Position numbers and translations under genes: made by a program. Positions 39,097 through 47,129 of a stretch of DNA of 64,000 bases are shown here, piece by piece. The notes beneath the pieces were generated by a model, which saw nothing but the letters and a program-made list of their open reading frames with translations, was not told where the DNA came from and did not search any database. Each line of letters begins with the position of its first letter. The first letter of the stretch is position 1. This stretch comes from Brevibacterium marinum (lineage in GTDB: Bacteria; Actinomycetota; Actinomycetes; Actinomycetales; Brevibacteriaceae), in assembly GCF_011927955.1 (NCBI RefSeq), contig NZ_JAATJN010000001.1, positions 496,001-560,000 of the forward strand, in the 5' to 3' direction.

Positions 39097-39429
39097 TGGG
39101 CGACGTGGCGAGCGGCGCGAGGGCGGCGTGACGAGCGGTGCGACGGCGGTATGACGGGCGACGTCAGAGCGATGTGGCGGGCGACGTGACGGCGGTATGA
39201 CGAGCGGCGTGACGGGCGACGTGACGGGCGAAGCGACGGACGGTCTCAGGGGTCGGGACTCGCGCTCTTGACAGAACTCTCCACCGACGGCGAGACTGCT
39301 CTCAAGTCTGATCACAGACTGATATTTCAGGAACCGGCGGCGCTTTCTGATCACTGTTCGCCCACCGATCACAGCCCAACGGCGCTTCCTGGAGACCAAC
39401 AGCGGTGCGATGAGAATGGAGACTCAACG
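39097..39429. other. Repetitive leader region upstream of fdhA
   Basis: 39097-39244 is a degenerate array of GTGACGGGCGAC-like units with two copies of GACGGCGGTATGACG and no credible gene. 39300-39375 holds three CTGATCACAG-like motifs. The rest is the 5' region of fdhA. Confidence 0.65.
39305..39374. promoter_or_regulatory. Three CTGATCACAG motifs upstream of fdhA
   Basis: Copies at 39309-39318 (CTGATCACAG), 39347-39356 (CTGATCACTG) and 39365-39374 (CCGATCACAG). The first lies within the inverted repeat AGTCTG-ATCA-CAGACT (39305-39320). A regulator-binding cluster is likely. Confidence 0.5.
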
Positions 39430-40644
39430 ATGAGCAACAAGGCAATCAGCTACGCAGGCCCGGGAGAAGTCAGCGTGGTCGACACCGAATATCCCGAGTT
39501 CGTCCTCAAGGACGGACCCGGCGTGCATCCGGCCAATGTGGGCCGCAAGGTCGAGCACGGCGTCATCCTCAAGACCGTGGCCACCAACATCTGCGGCTCG
39601 GATCAGCACATGGTCCGCGGTCGCACCACCGCCCCGGAAGGCCTCGTCCTCGGCCACGAGATCACCGGTGAGGTCGTCGAAATCGGCCGTGACGTCGAAT
39701 TCGTCAAGGTCGGCGACCTCGTCTCCGTGCCGTTCAACATCTCCTGCGGTCGCTGCCGGAACTGCATCGAACGCCAGACCGGCATCTGCCTCAACGTCAA
39801 CCCCGATCGCCCGGGTTCGGCCTACGGCTATGTCGACATGGGTGGATGGGTCGGCGGGCAGGCCGAGTACGTCCTCGTTCCCTACGCCGACTGGAATGTG
39901 CTGAAGTTCCCGGACAAGGACCAGGCGATGGAGAAGATCCTCGATCTGGCCATGCTCTCCGACATCTTCCCCACCGGCTTCCACGGTGCGGTCGGCGCCG
40001 GGGTCACGATCGGTTCGACCGTCTACGTCGCCGGTGCGGGGCCGGTCGGGATCGCAGCGGCCACCTCGGCGCAGCTGCTCGGGGCTTCCGTCGTCATCGT
40101 CGGCGACCTCAACGAGGACCGGCTCGCGCAGGCACGCGGCTTCGGGTGTGAGACCGTCGACGTGTCCAAGGGCGACCCGAAAGATCAGATCGAGCAGATC
40201 CTCGGCACTCCCGAGGTCGACTGCGGCATCGACGCCGTCGGCTTCGAGGCTCGCGGCCACGGCAAGGAGGCCGCCACCGAGGCTCCGGCCACCGTGCTCA
40301 ACTCGCTCATGGACATCACCCGCGCCGGCGGCAGCCTGGGCATCCCGGGACTCTACGTCACCGGGGACCCGGGTGCAGCAGATGAGGCCGCCCAGCAGGG
40401 ATCTCTGTCGATGCGCTTCGGCCTCGGCTTCGCGAAGTCCCACGTCTTCGTCACCGGCCAGTGCCCGGTCATGAAGTACAACCGCGGCCTGATGCACGCC
40501 ATTCTCAACGACAAGGTCTCGATCGCGAAAAACGTCAACGCCACCCCGATCGCGCTCGAGGATGCCCCTCAGGGCTACGCCGACTTCGATTCGGGTGTCG
40601 CGAAGAAGTTCGTCCTCGACCCCCACGGCATGATCAGGGCCTGA
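39430..40644 (+). CDS. fdhA: Glutathione-independent formaldehyde dehydrogenase
   Basis: A 404-residue zinc-dependent medium-chain dehydrogenase, start ATG 39430. Catalytic-zinc ligands are in NICGSDQHM and GHEITGEV; structural-zinc cysteines in CGRCRNC and GICL. The NAD site is VYVAGAGPVGIAAA. The pattern GSAYGYVDMGGWVGGQAEYVL marks the FdhA-type enzymes that oxidise formaldehyde to formate without added thiol. Its place next to gbcA/dmg suggests it removes formaldehyde made by demethylation. Confidence 0.9.
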   Translation: MSNKAISYAGPGEVSVVDTEYPEFVLKDGPGVHPANVGRKVEHGVILKTVATNICGSDQHMVRGRTTAPEGLVLGHEITGEVVEIGRDVEFVKVGDLVSVPFNISCGRCRNCIERQTGICLNVNPDRPGSAYGYVDMGGWVGGQAEYVLVPYADWNVLKFPDKDQAMEKILDLAMLSDIFPTGFHGAVGAGVTIGSTVYVAGAGPVGIAAATSAQLLGASVVIVGDLNEDRLAQARGFGCETVDVSKGDPKDQIEQILGTPEVDCGIDAVGFEARGHGKEAATEAPATVLNSLMDITRAGGSLGIPGLYVTGDPGAADEAAQQGSLSMRFGLGFAKSHVFVTGQCPVMKYNRGLMHAILNDKVSIAKNVNATPIALEDAPQGYADFDSGVAKKFVLDPHGMIRA

Positions 40645-40690
40645 GGAAAGCCTGAGCTGAACCAAGCCAGGCTAGAGGCTCCCTTTCACT

Positions 40691-40756
40691 GATTAACGGG
40701 TGGAGTGCCGAGACACGCATGTGCGCATATGTGTCTCGGCATTCCGCCCGTTAATC
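40691..40756. terminator. 26-bp stem-loop at convergent gene end
   Basis: Arms 40691-40716 and 40731-40756 match at 24 of 26 positions; the two exceptions are G-U compatible on one strand. Loop 14 nt. It lies between the converging fdhA and amidohydrolase genes. It shares GGAGTGCCGAGAC with the dispersed palindromes at 28709 and 62514. Confidence 0.65.
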
Positions 40757-40796
40757 GATTTCGCGCGCCATCGACAGCCCGCATCTCGACGCTCAA

Positions 40797-40852
40797 CCCG
40801 GCTCTCGATGTCAGCTGGGCGTCAGCAGCCCGGCTCTCGATGTCACCTGGGC
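40797..40852. repeat. 24-bp direct repeat, spacing 32 bp
   Basis: Copies at 40797-40820 and 40829-40852 differ at one base; core CCCGGCTCTCGATGTCA. Intergenic, just downstream of the amidohydrolase stop. Confidence 0.75.
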
Positions 40853-40884
40853 TGCGGGTGCGCCCCAGCTGCGCCGTCCCAGTC

Positions 40885-42099
40885 TCAGATCTGTTCGTCT
40901 GCCAGGCGCGCGAACGCCAGGTGGGCCAGGGCGGCGGCCTGGTCGCCGAGGAGTCCGTCGTCGAAGACCACCCTGGGCGAATGGTTGGTCTCCGCCTCCG
41001 GGTCGACACCCTCGGGCGTGGCTCCAAGGAACACGAAGGTGCCCGGCACCTTCTCGAGCACATAGGAGAAGTCCTCCGAACCCATGCGCGGCGCCGCCAT
41101 CTCCTCGACATGCTCGGTGCCGAAGATCTCGCCGAGGCGGTCGATGACCATGCGTGTCTCGGCGGGGTTGTTCACGGTCACGGGGAACCCGAGCCGGAAG
41201 TCCACCTCGGCGGTGCACCGGTGTGCCCGGGCGATGTTCTCCGCGATCTCGGGCACGCGCTCCTGCAGCAGTGCGATCGAGTCGGCGGAGAGGTAGCGGA
41301 TCGAGGCGGTCAGCTTCGCCGTATCCGGGATGATGTTGCTGGCCTGTGAGCCTTCGAGCTGGGTCACGGAGACGACGACGGGGTCGAAGATGTCGAACGA
41401 CCGGGTCGTCATCGTGTTCAGGGCGAGCGCGATCTCCGCGACTGCGGGCACCGGGTCGCGGGTGGCCTGCGGCTGCGAGCTGTGGCCGCCCGCGCCGTGG
41501 ACGGTCAGGTTGAGGTCGGCGAATCCGGCCATGAGCGGACCGCCCTTGGTGGTGAACCTCCCGCGCTCGTCGGCTTCGACATGGATTCCGTAAGCCGCAA
41601 CGAGCGGCACTCCCGCGGCCTCGAGGACTCCCTCGGCGATCATCGGCTCGGCACCGCCCTCGACCTCCTCGGCGGGTTGGAACATGAACACGACCGAACC
41701 GGGCATTTCCTCCCGGTGCGCGGCGAGCAGGCGGGCGGCTCCGACAAGACCGGCGGTGTGCATATCGTGGCCGCAGGCGTGCATGTTTCCGTTCGTCGAG
41801 GCGAAGTCGAGGCCGGTGTCCTCGACCACGGGCAGGGCATCCATGTCCCCGCGCAGCAGAACTGCGGGCCCGGGTCGCCCGCCCTTGAGCACGGCGACGA
41901 TCGAGGTCAGCGACTCCCCGGTGGTGATTTCGAGTCCGAGACCTTCGAGTTCGGCCAGAACGGTCGTCTGGGTGAAGGGCAGCTGGCAGCCGAGCTCGGG
42001 GTTGGCGTGCAGGGTTCGGCGCAGGGAGATGAGATCGCCGAGGTGGTGCTGAGCTTCGGTGCGGAAATCGGGGACAGCGGCGGCAGATGATGTGGACAT
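40885..42099 (-). CDS. M20-family amidohydrolase (aminoacylase/hippurate hydrolase type)
   Basis: A 404-residue metal-dependent amidohydrolase. Start ATG 42099, or GTG 42105, which is better spaced from GGAG. Motifs: LRGDMDALP, MHACGHDMHTAG, PAEEVEGGAEPM and GSEDFSYVL, the set of the M20D group that hydrolyses N-acyl or indole-acyl amino acids. A dimerisation domain lies in the middle (GAGGHSSQPQATRDPV). Substrate unknown; monocistronic. Confidence 0.88.
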   Translation of the reverse strand: MSTSSAAAVPDFRTEAQHHLGDLISLRRTLHANPELGCQLPFTQTTVLAELEGLGLEITTGESLTSIVAVLKGGRPGPAVLLRGDMDALPVVEDTGLDFASTNGNMHACGHDMHTAGLVGAARLLAAHREEMPGSVVFMFQPAEEVEGGAEPMIAEGVLEAAGVPLVAAYGIHVEADERGRFTTKGGPLMAGFADLNLTVHGAGGHSSQPQATRDPVPAVAEIALALNTMTTRSFDIFDPVVVSVTQLEGSQASNIIPDTAKLTASIRYLSADSIALLQERVPEIAENIARAHRCTAEVDFRLGFPVTVNNPAETRMVIDRLGEIFGTEHVEEMAAPRMGSEDFSYVLEKVPGTFVFLGATPEGVDPEAETNHSPRVVFDDGLLGDQAAALAHLAFARLADEQI

Positions 42100-42271
42100 G
42101 GACACGGTTCTCCTTCGGGCCGAACGGACTCTGCGACCGACTCTACTGAGAAAGCCGCGGCCGTGCCCGAGAAGCTGCGGCCCTGCCCGAGGTTTCACAC
42201 CGGACCATGGACCCCGGACTCCGCTGCGCGTACCGTAGTCGGTGACACCGGAACTCAACGAGGAGAACGCC

Positions 42272-42817
42272 GTGCGCATCATCATCACCCAGAACATGAC
42301 CCTCGACGGTCGAGTCGAGATGCTCGACGACTGGTTCGATCCGCAGGCTCAGGACGAGGAGCTCAGTGCCGAACTCATGCGGCAGTCGGCCGACGAGGAG
42401 GTGCTGCTGCTCGGACGGCAGACATTTGAGGACTTCCGCGGCTACTGGCCGCTGCAGACGGGTGACACCACCGGCGTCGCCGCTCATCTCAATCAGATCG
42501 ACAAACGCGTCGTCTCGGCAACCTTGACCGAGCCGGAGTGGGAGAACACGAGCATCATCAGCGGCGATCCCGTCGAAGCCGTCGCCGCTGTGCGCGAAGA
42601 GCCCGGGCGCGACGTCATCGTCACCGGCAGCATCACCCTGGCACATGCACTCATCACCGCCGAGGTGATCGATGAGTTCCGGATGTTCACCTATCCCGTG
42701 TGGCAGGGCCGCGGCCGGCATTTCTTCCCCGATGACGCCCGCCCACGACTGCGGCTGCTTGACTCGAAGTCCTTCCCCAGCGGGGTCGTCTACTCGGCCT
42801 ATGCGTCTGAGAGCTGA
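42272..42817 (+). CDS. RibD C-terminal/dihydrofolate reductase-like protein
   Basis: A 181-residue protein starting at GTG 42272 with AGGAG (42261-42265) six bases upstream. Family signs are the N-terminal IIITQNMTLDGRVE, LLLGRQTFEDFRGYWP and DVIVTGSITLAHALI. Such proteins share the NADPH fold of RibD and DHFR; most have no known substrate. Confidence 0.83.
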   Translation: MRIIITQNMTLDGRVEMLDDWFDPQAQDEELSAELMRQSADEEVLLLGRQTFEDFRGYWPLQTGDTTGVAAHLNQIDKRVVSATLTEPEWENTSIISGDPVEAVAAVREEPGRDVIVTGSITLAHALITAEVIDEFRMFTYPVWQGRGRHFFPDDARPRLRLLDSKSFPSGVVYSAYASES

Positions 42818-42843
42818 GAGTTGAGAGCTGATAGGAAGTCGAC

Positions 42844-43020
42844 TCAGACCTCAGCCGCCACCTGGCGCTCCTGTGCGTGGCGGTCCGTGCTTCCCGACTG
42901 GCCAGCGTCCATCGCTTGGTGAACCCGTGCGAATCCCTTTCCCCACTCGTTCATCCCCTCGACGATGGGGGCGAGGCTGCGTCCTGAGTCCGTCAGTGAG
43001 TACTCGACGCGGGGTCCTCG
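42844..43020 (-). pseudogene. HxlR-family regulator, 5'-truncated remnant
   Basis: Reading leftward from about 43020, the frame gives [20 protein letters not shown] then GMNEWGKGF, the typical C-terminal wing and dimer helix of HxlR regulators, and ends at TGA 42846-42844. Upstream there is no helix-turn-helix before the VOC gene, only Arg/Gly-rich noise. The DNA-binding half is therefore missing. Confidence 0.65.
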
Positions 43021-43099
43021 ACCGCCTCGACGGTTTGAGCGTGGACGCCGCCATTCCCTATCGGCCGCTCACATGACACTCGCCGGAGCGAGCGACCCA

Positions 43100-43456
43100 T
43101 CAGGCGGTGCCGAACATGACCTCGCGGCCGTCGGGGTCTTGGACTGTGACGACAACGTCATCGACGTCGATCAGCGGTGCGCCGACACTTCTCACATCCT
43201 CGAGGAAGGCTCGCTGATCTTCGATGCGGAAGTACAGGTGAGTGAGGTTCGACTCCGGATTCGGCGGGAAGCTGTAATCGGCGAAGGCCTGCGCATCGTG
43301 GAGGGCGATCTGGATTCCGTCGACATCGAGCACGTAGTAGCTGTATTCCTCGCTGCCGGCCTCGTCGAGCGGCAAGCCCGCCAGATCCCGATAGAAGGCC
43401 GCGGTCCTTGCGCTGTCCTGACATGTCAGGAAGACTCCTCTGAACCGTGCAGTCAT
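43100..43456 (-). CDS. VOC-family (glyoxalase/bleomycin-resistance fold) protein
   Basis: A 118-residue single-domain protein beginning RGVFLTCQDSARTAAFYRDL and ending VVTVQDPDGREVMFG, both standard VOC strands. A metal site is possible but the function is unknown. The adjacent HxlR remnant may once have been its regulator. Confidence 0.83.
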   Translation of the reverse strand: MTARFRGVFLTCQDSARTAAFYRDLAGLPLDEAGSEEYSYYVLDVDGIQIALHDAQAFADYSFPPNPESNLTHLYFRIEDQRAFLEDVRSVGAPLIDVDDVVVTVQDPDGREVMFGTA

Positions 43457-43585
43457 GATCGGACTCCTTCGCCTCGTGAGTCTTCTCAGTGTCCCTGGCT
43501 TGCCAAGAGACGGTCAAGGTCTGCTCAGACTTCAAGGACATCGGCCTGTTAGCGTGACGGGCTGATGCCGAAAGCAGGAGTGAGT

Positions 43586-44386
43586 GTGCAGAAGAGCAAA
43601 TGGCTGTTGGGCCTCGTCGTCGCGACAGCAGTGGGATCATTGGCAGCTTGCGGCTCTGCCGAGGAAGAGCCGCAAGCCGAACAGACATCCGCCTCGGCGC
43701 AGCAGGAGGCCGGAAGCGACGCATCCGGCCAAGGCCAGGGTCAAGGTCAGGATGGAAAGCCGAACACGGACGGCATTCCTGACGTCGTCGCCGAGGTCAA
43801 TGGTGAGAAGATCACGAAGGACGACTTCGTCCCGCTCTACGAGACCCAGTACCAGCAGATGCAGATGCAGTCGCAGCAGTCCGGTCAGCAGGTCGACGAG
43901 AAGAAGCTCAAGGACCAGACGGCCGAGAACCTCGTGAGCACCGAGCTGCTCAGCCAGAAGGCGGACGACCACGGTGTCAAGGTCTCCGACAAGGACATCG
44001 ACAAGGCTCTCGAGGAATCCGCCAAGTCGAGCCAGATGAGCAAGAAGGACTTCCTCGCGGCCATGAAGAAGCAGGGGATGGACGAGAAGAAGGTCCACGC
44101 CGAGCTCAAGACTCAGCTGAAGATCGAGGACCTCATCGAAGACGTCTCCGGCCCCTTCAAGGCCAGCGATGAAGAGATCGGCCAGGCCTACCAGCAGGCG
44201 AAGACCCAGCAGGAGCAGATGGGACAGCAGGGTGGCCAGCAGGGCGGTCAGCAGTCCCAGGTTCCGCCGCTCGAGGAGATGCGCCCGCAGCTCGAGAAGC
44301 AGGTCAAGAGCCAGAAGTCCACCGAGGCGACTCAGAAGTACGCCGGCAAACTGCGCGACAAGGCCGACGTCACGATCAACCTCTGA
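43586..44386 (+). CDS. SurA_N-domain lipoprotein (chaperone-like, no PPIase domain)
   Basis: A 266-residue lipoprotein. GTG 43586 is preferred over ATG 43565 because AGGAG lies five bases before it. Signal peptide KSKWLLGLVVATAVGSLAAC with lipobox LAAC, then a Gln/Ser-rich linker, then a SurA/trigger-factor-like helical domain (VVAEVNGEKITKDDFVPLYE, QTAENLVSTELLSQKADDHG). No parvulin domain follows; the C-terminus is a Gln/Gly-rich loop plus a helix. Likely an extracytoplasmic folding helper. Confidence 0.82.
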   Translation: MQKSKWLLGLVVATAVGSLAACGSAEEEPQAEQTSASAQQEAGSDASGQGQGQGQDGKPNTDGIPDVVAEVNGEKITKDDFVPLYETQYQQMQMQSQQSGQQVDEKKLKDQTAENLVSTELLSQKADDHGVKVSDKDIDKALEESAKSSQMSKKDFLAAMKKQGMDEKKVHAELKTQLKIEDLIEDVSGPFKASDEEIGQAYQQAKTQQEQMGQQGGQQGGQQSQVPPLEEMRPQLEKQVKSQKSTEATQKYAGKLRDKADVTINL

Positions 44387-44452
44387 CCGGCGGGGCTCGC
44401 CTCACACAAGGCTCGGCTCTCACATGGCTCGGCCTTCCACCTGGCCGGGCCT

Positions 44453-44482
44453 CCCGCACAGTCCGCTGCGAAGCCGTGCGGG
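44453..44482. terminator. Possible terminator hairpin
   Basis: CCCGCAC (44453-44459) and GTGCGGG (44476-44482) can pair around a 16-nt loop downstream of the lipoprotein gene. No U-tract. Confidence 0.35.
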
Positions 44483-44576
44483 CCTGCTGCAGCAGACCTG
44501 TGTCTCAGACTTGGGGAAATTCTGAGAATACCTCGCGAAATCCTTGCGTGCGCTCTAGTGTGTAGGGGAACAGAAG

Positions 44577-44590
44577 CGTGTCGTGACACG
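44577..44590. promoter_or_regulatory. Palindrome upstream of OFA antiporter gene
   Basis: CGTGTC-GT-GACACG is a perfect inverted repeat 67 nt before the antiporter start. Candidate operator; the regulator is not in the vicinity. Confidence 0.4.
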
Positions 44591-44656
44591 TTCGTCCTCA
44601 CAGCACGTATGGCCGATGACGGTCACACGTCGAGCACACCAATCTAAGGATCCTCA

Positions 44657-46030
44657 ATGGCTTCCGTCCTCACTCGGTCGGCGATCGTCGCACCGAAGAA
44701 CTTCAACCGGTGGCTGATCCCGCCGGCCGCCCTGGCAATCCATCTGTGCATCGGGCAGGTCTACGCATTCAGCGTGTTCAAGATCCCGTTCATGACGCAC
44801 TTCGACGCCGGCGAGGTCTCGATCGGCTGGATCTTCTCGATCGCGATCCTCATGCTCGGCATCTCCTCCGCCGTCTTCGGGCCCTGGGTGGAGAAGAACG
44901 GCCCACGGGCATCGATGGTCGCCGCGGGCACCTGCTGGGTGGTCGGCTTCTTCATCGCCTCCCTGGGAATCATGACCGGCCAGCTCTGGCTGGTCTACCT
45001 CGGCTACGGCGTCATCGGGGGCATCGGTCTGGGCATCGGCTACATCTCTCCCGTCTCGACGCTGATGAAGTGGTTCCCCGACCGCCCTGGGCTGGCCACC
45101 GGTCTGGCCATCATGGGCTTCGGCGGCGGCGCACTCATCGCCAGCCCGATGTCGAACCAGCTGATGAGCCTCTACGGCGGCGGCACGGAGCCGGAGAATC
45201 TCGTCGCCGGCCTGACACCGACATTCGTCACCCTCGGCATCGTCTACGCCGTCGTCATCGCCGCGGGCGCCTTCGTCATCAGGGTGCCTCACCCCGAGTG
45301 GAAGCCGAAGGGCTTCGACCCGGCGAAGTCGACGACCAAGTCGTTGCAGACGAAGGGCAATGTCTCCGTCCGCAACGCCATCCGCACCCCGCAGTTCTGG
45401 TTCCTGTGGGTCGTCCTCTTCCTCAACGTCACCGCGGGAATCGGCATTCTGGAGAACGCCGCGCCGATGATCCAGGCCTACTTCGGCATCACCGCCGCGG
45501 CCGCGGCCGGATTCGTCGGACTGCTCTCGATCGGCAACATGGCCGGACGCTTCGTCTGGTCGACGACCTCGGACTACCTCGGCCGCAAGAACAACTACAT
45601 GCTCTACCTCGGCGTCGGGCTGCTGCTCTATCTGGTCGTGGCGCTCTTCGGGGGAAGCTCCCTCATCCTCTTCATCCTCGCCACACTCGTCATCATCTCC
45701 TTCTACGGCGGCGGCTTCTCCACCGTCCCGGCCTACCTCAAGGACCTCTTCGGCGTCTACCAGGTGGGAGCCATCCATGGTGCGCTGCTGACCGCCTGGT
45801 CTGCTGCCGGTGTCGCCGGACCGCTCATCGTCAACTCCGTCGTCGAGGCGGGCGAGAAGGCAGGCAAGACCGGGCCCGAGCTCTACACCCCGGGCATGTA
45901 CATCATGGTCGGCGCACTGGCCGTCGGCTTCGTCGCCAACGCCCTCATCCGCCCGGTCAACGAGAAGTTCTTCGAACGCGAAGAGACCGTCAGGGCCGAA
46001 CAGGCAGCATCCCTCGAAGGCAACGACTGA
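44657..46030 (+). CDS. OFA-family MFS antiporter (oxalate/formate type)
   Basis: A 457-residue, 12-helix MFS protein of the OFA family. Family signs: AIHLCIGQVYAFSVFKIPF in helix 1, GIGLGIGYISPVSTLMKWFP, PGLATGLAIMGFGGGALI, and AIHGALLTAWSAAGVAGPL in the second half. It would exchange organic acids such as oxalate, formate or lactate/pyruvate. A 56-codon membrane gene follows after 18 nt. Confidence 0.9.
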   Translation: MASVLTRSAIVAPKNFNRWLIPPAALAIHLCIGQVYAFSVFKIPFMTHFDAGEVSIGWIFSIAILMLGISSAVFGPWVEKNGPRASMVAAGTCWVVGFFIASLGIMTGQLWLVYLGYGVIGGIGLGIGYISPVSTLMKWFPDRPGLATGLAIMGFGGGALIASPMSNQLMSLYGGGTEPENLVAGLTPTFVTLGIVYAVVIAAGAFVIRVPHPEWKPKGFDPAKSTTKSLQTKGNVSVRNAIRTPQFWFLWVVLFLNVTAGIGILENAAPMIQAYFGITAAAAAGFVGLLSIGNMAGRFVWSTTSDYLGRKNNYMLYLGVGLLLYLVVALFGGSSLILFILATLVIISFYGGGFSTVPAYLKDLFGVYQVGAIHGALLTAWSAAGVAGPLIVNSVVEAGEKAGKTGPELYTPGMYIMVGALAVGFVANALIRPVNEKFFEREETVRAEQAASLEGND

Positions 46031-46048
46031 AGGACACGGAAGACCATC

Positions 46049-46219
46049 ATGAGCAACGCCACTCCGACAGCACACATCCCGCCCGAAGGCTCACCGCAGT
46101 CACCCGTCGGCGGCACCTACAAGACGGTCGGCTCGGCCCTGACGGTCGTCGTGGTCGGCGGCCTCGTCTGGGGCCTGACCCTGACCGTGATCAAGGCCGT
46201 CGCGATCTTCACCAGCTGA
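46049..46219 (+). CDS. Small membrane partner of the OFA transporter (MFS small subunit type)
   Basis: A 56-residue protein starting at ATG 46049, 18 nt after the antiporter stop. It has a Pro/Ser-rich N-terminal half (SNATPTAHIPPEGSPQSPVG) and a single hydrophobic helix (SALTVVVVGGLVWGLTLTVI). Small one-helix proteins directly downstream of OFA transporters recur in actinobacteria and are annotated as MFS small subunits. A structural or regulatory role with the antiporter is inferred. Confidence 0.75.
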   Translation: MSNATPTAHIPPEGSPQSPVGGTYKTVGSALTVVVVGGLVWGLTLTVIKAVAIFTS

Positions 46220-46287
46220 GGGCCCCTGCCCCGCTGAGACGGCGGCACGGTCCAACGTCACTTCGCTCCGACACGTAGGATCGAGCC

Positions 46288-47019
46288 ATGACGAATGCCG
46301 AGGGCGCCGTGCCTCACAGGAGGGCTCACAGCGAATCCCGTGTGCCCTGGGGAGCTGTCCTGCGCAATGTGGCTCTGGCATTGGCCGTGCTTGCCGGACT
46401 GTGGCTGGCATTCAACGTCCATCTGCCCTCGCTCGACGGGATTCAGAATCAGATCGCCGAGGCGGGCTTCTGGGGCTTCGGCATCTTCATCCTTCTCTAC
46501 GCGGTCGTCGCGGCCACCCCGATTCCGGTCACCATCATGGCAGTCGCCGGCGGACTCGCGTTCGGCTTGGTGTTCGGCACCGTTCTGTCGATGATCGGCG
46601 TGGTGGCGGGCTGCTTCGGCGGCTACTGGATCTCCCGGGGCCTGGGGCGCGAAACCGTTATGAGACTGCTGGGCTCTCACGCGGAAGCGGTCGAGTCGCG
46701 ACTGACCGATGGCGGCTTCTACGCGGTCTGCACCCTGCGTCTCATGCCCGGATTCCCCTACTGGCCGGTGAACTACGGCAGCGGGGCACTGGGCATCAGG
46801 AGCCGCACATTCCTCATCGCCACCGTCGTCTCTGCCCTGCCAGGGCAGCTCTCCCTGGTCGCTGTCGGGGCCTTCATCGGACATCCCGGAATCATCAACG
46901 GCACTGCCGTCGCCATTTCGTGGGCACTCGTCATCGTATTGACGATCCTCACGTTCCGCCGGTGGAAGTCCACCCGGAAGGGCTCTGCGGAATCCGCCGA
47001 CGAGGACGACCCGCAGTGA
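46288..47019 (+). CDS. TVP38/TMEM64-family membrane protein
   Basis: A 243-residue protein of the SNARE-associated/DedA-like superfamily with about six hydrophobic stretches. Motifs: GGLAFGLVFGTVLSMIGVVA, FGGYWISRGLGRE and LRLMPGFPYWPVNYGSGALG. Members are implicated in lipid scrambling or transport; the exact role here is unknown. Confidence 0.85.
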   Translation: MTNAEGAVPHRRAHSESRVPWGAVLRNVALALAVLAGLWLAFNVHLPSLDGIQNQIAEAGFWGFGIFILLYAVVAATPIPVTIMAVAGGLAFGLVFGTVLSMIGVVAGCFGGYWISRGLGRETVMRLLGSHAEAVESRLTDGGFYAVCTLRLMPGFPYWPVNYGSGALGIRSRTFLIATVVSALPGQLSLVAVGAFIGHPGIINGTAVAISWALVIVLTILTFRRWKSTRKGSAESADEDDPQ

Positions 47020-47029
47020 TCTTGTCCCG

Positions 47030-47058
47030 TTGACTGGACTACCCCCTAAGGGTATATC
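47030..47058 (+). promoter_or_regulatory. Promoter of YdhK-family gene with copper-type operator
   Basis: TTGACT (47030-47035), 17 nt, TATATC (47053-47058). Inside it TACCC-CCTAA-GGGTA (47040-47054) matches the TACCC-N5-GGGTA palindrome bound by CsoR/RicR copper repressors. Binding would cover the spacer and part of the -10 box. Confidence 0.65.
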
Positions 47059-47129
47059 GTCGGCATCGGCTGCAATTCGCAGTAGGCAGCCATCAGAGCC
47101 TTGTGAGCGGGCAGAGCGAAGGAGAGCTT

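Noticed and set aside
44654..46075. Frame antisense to the OFA antiporter
   Set aside because: Asp/Glu/Gly-rich shadow of a membrane protein.
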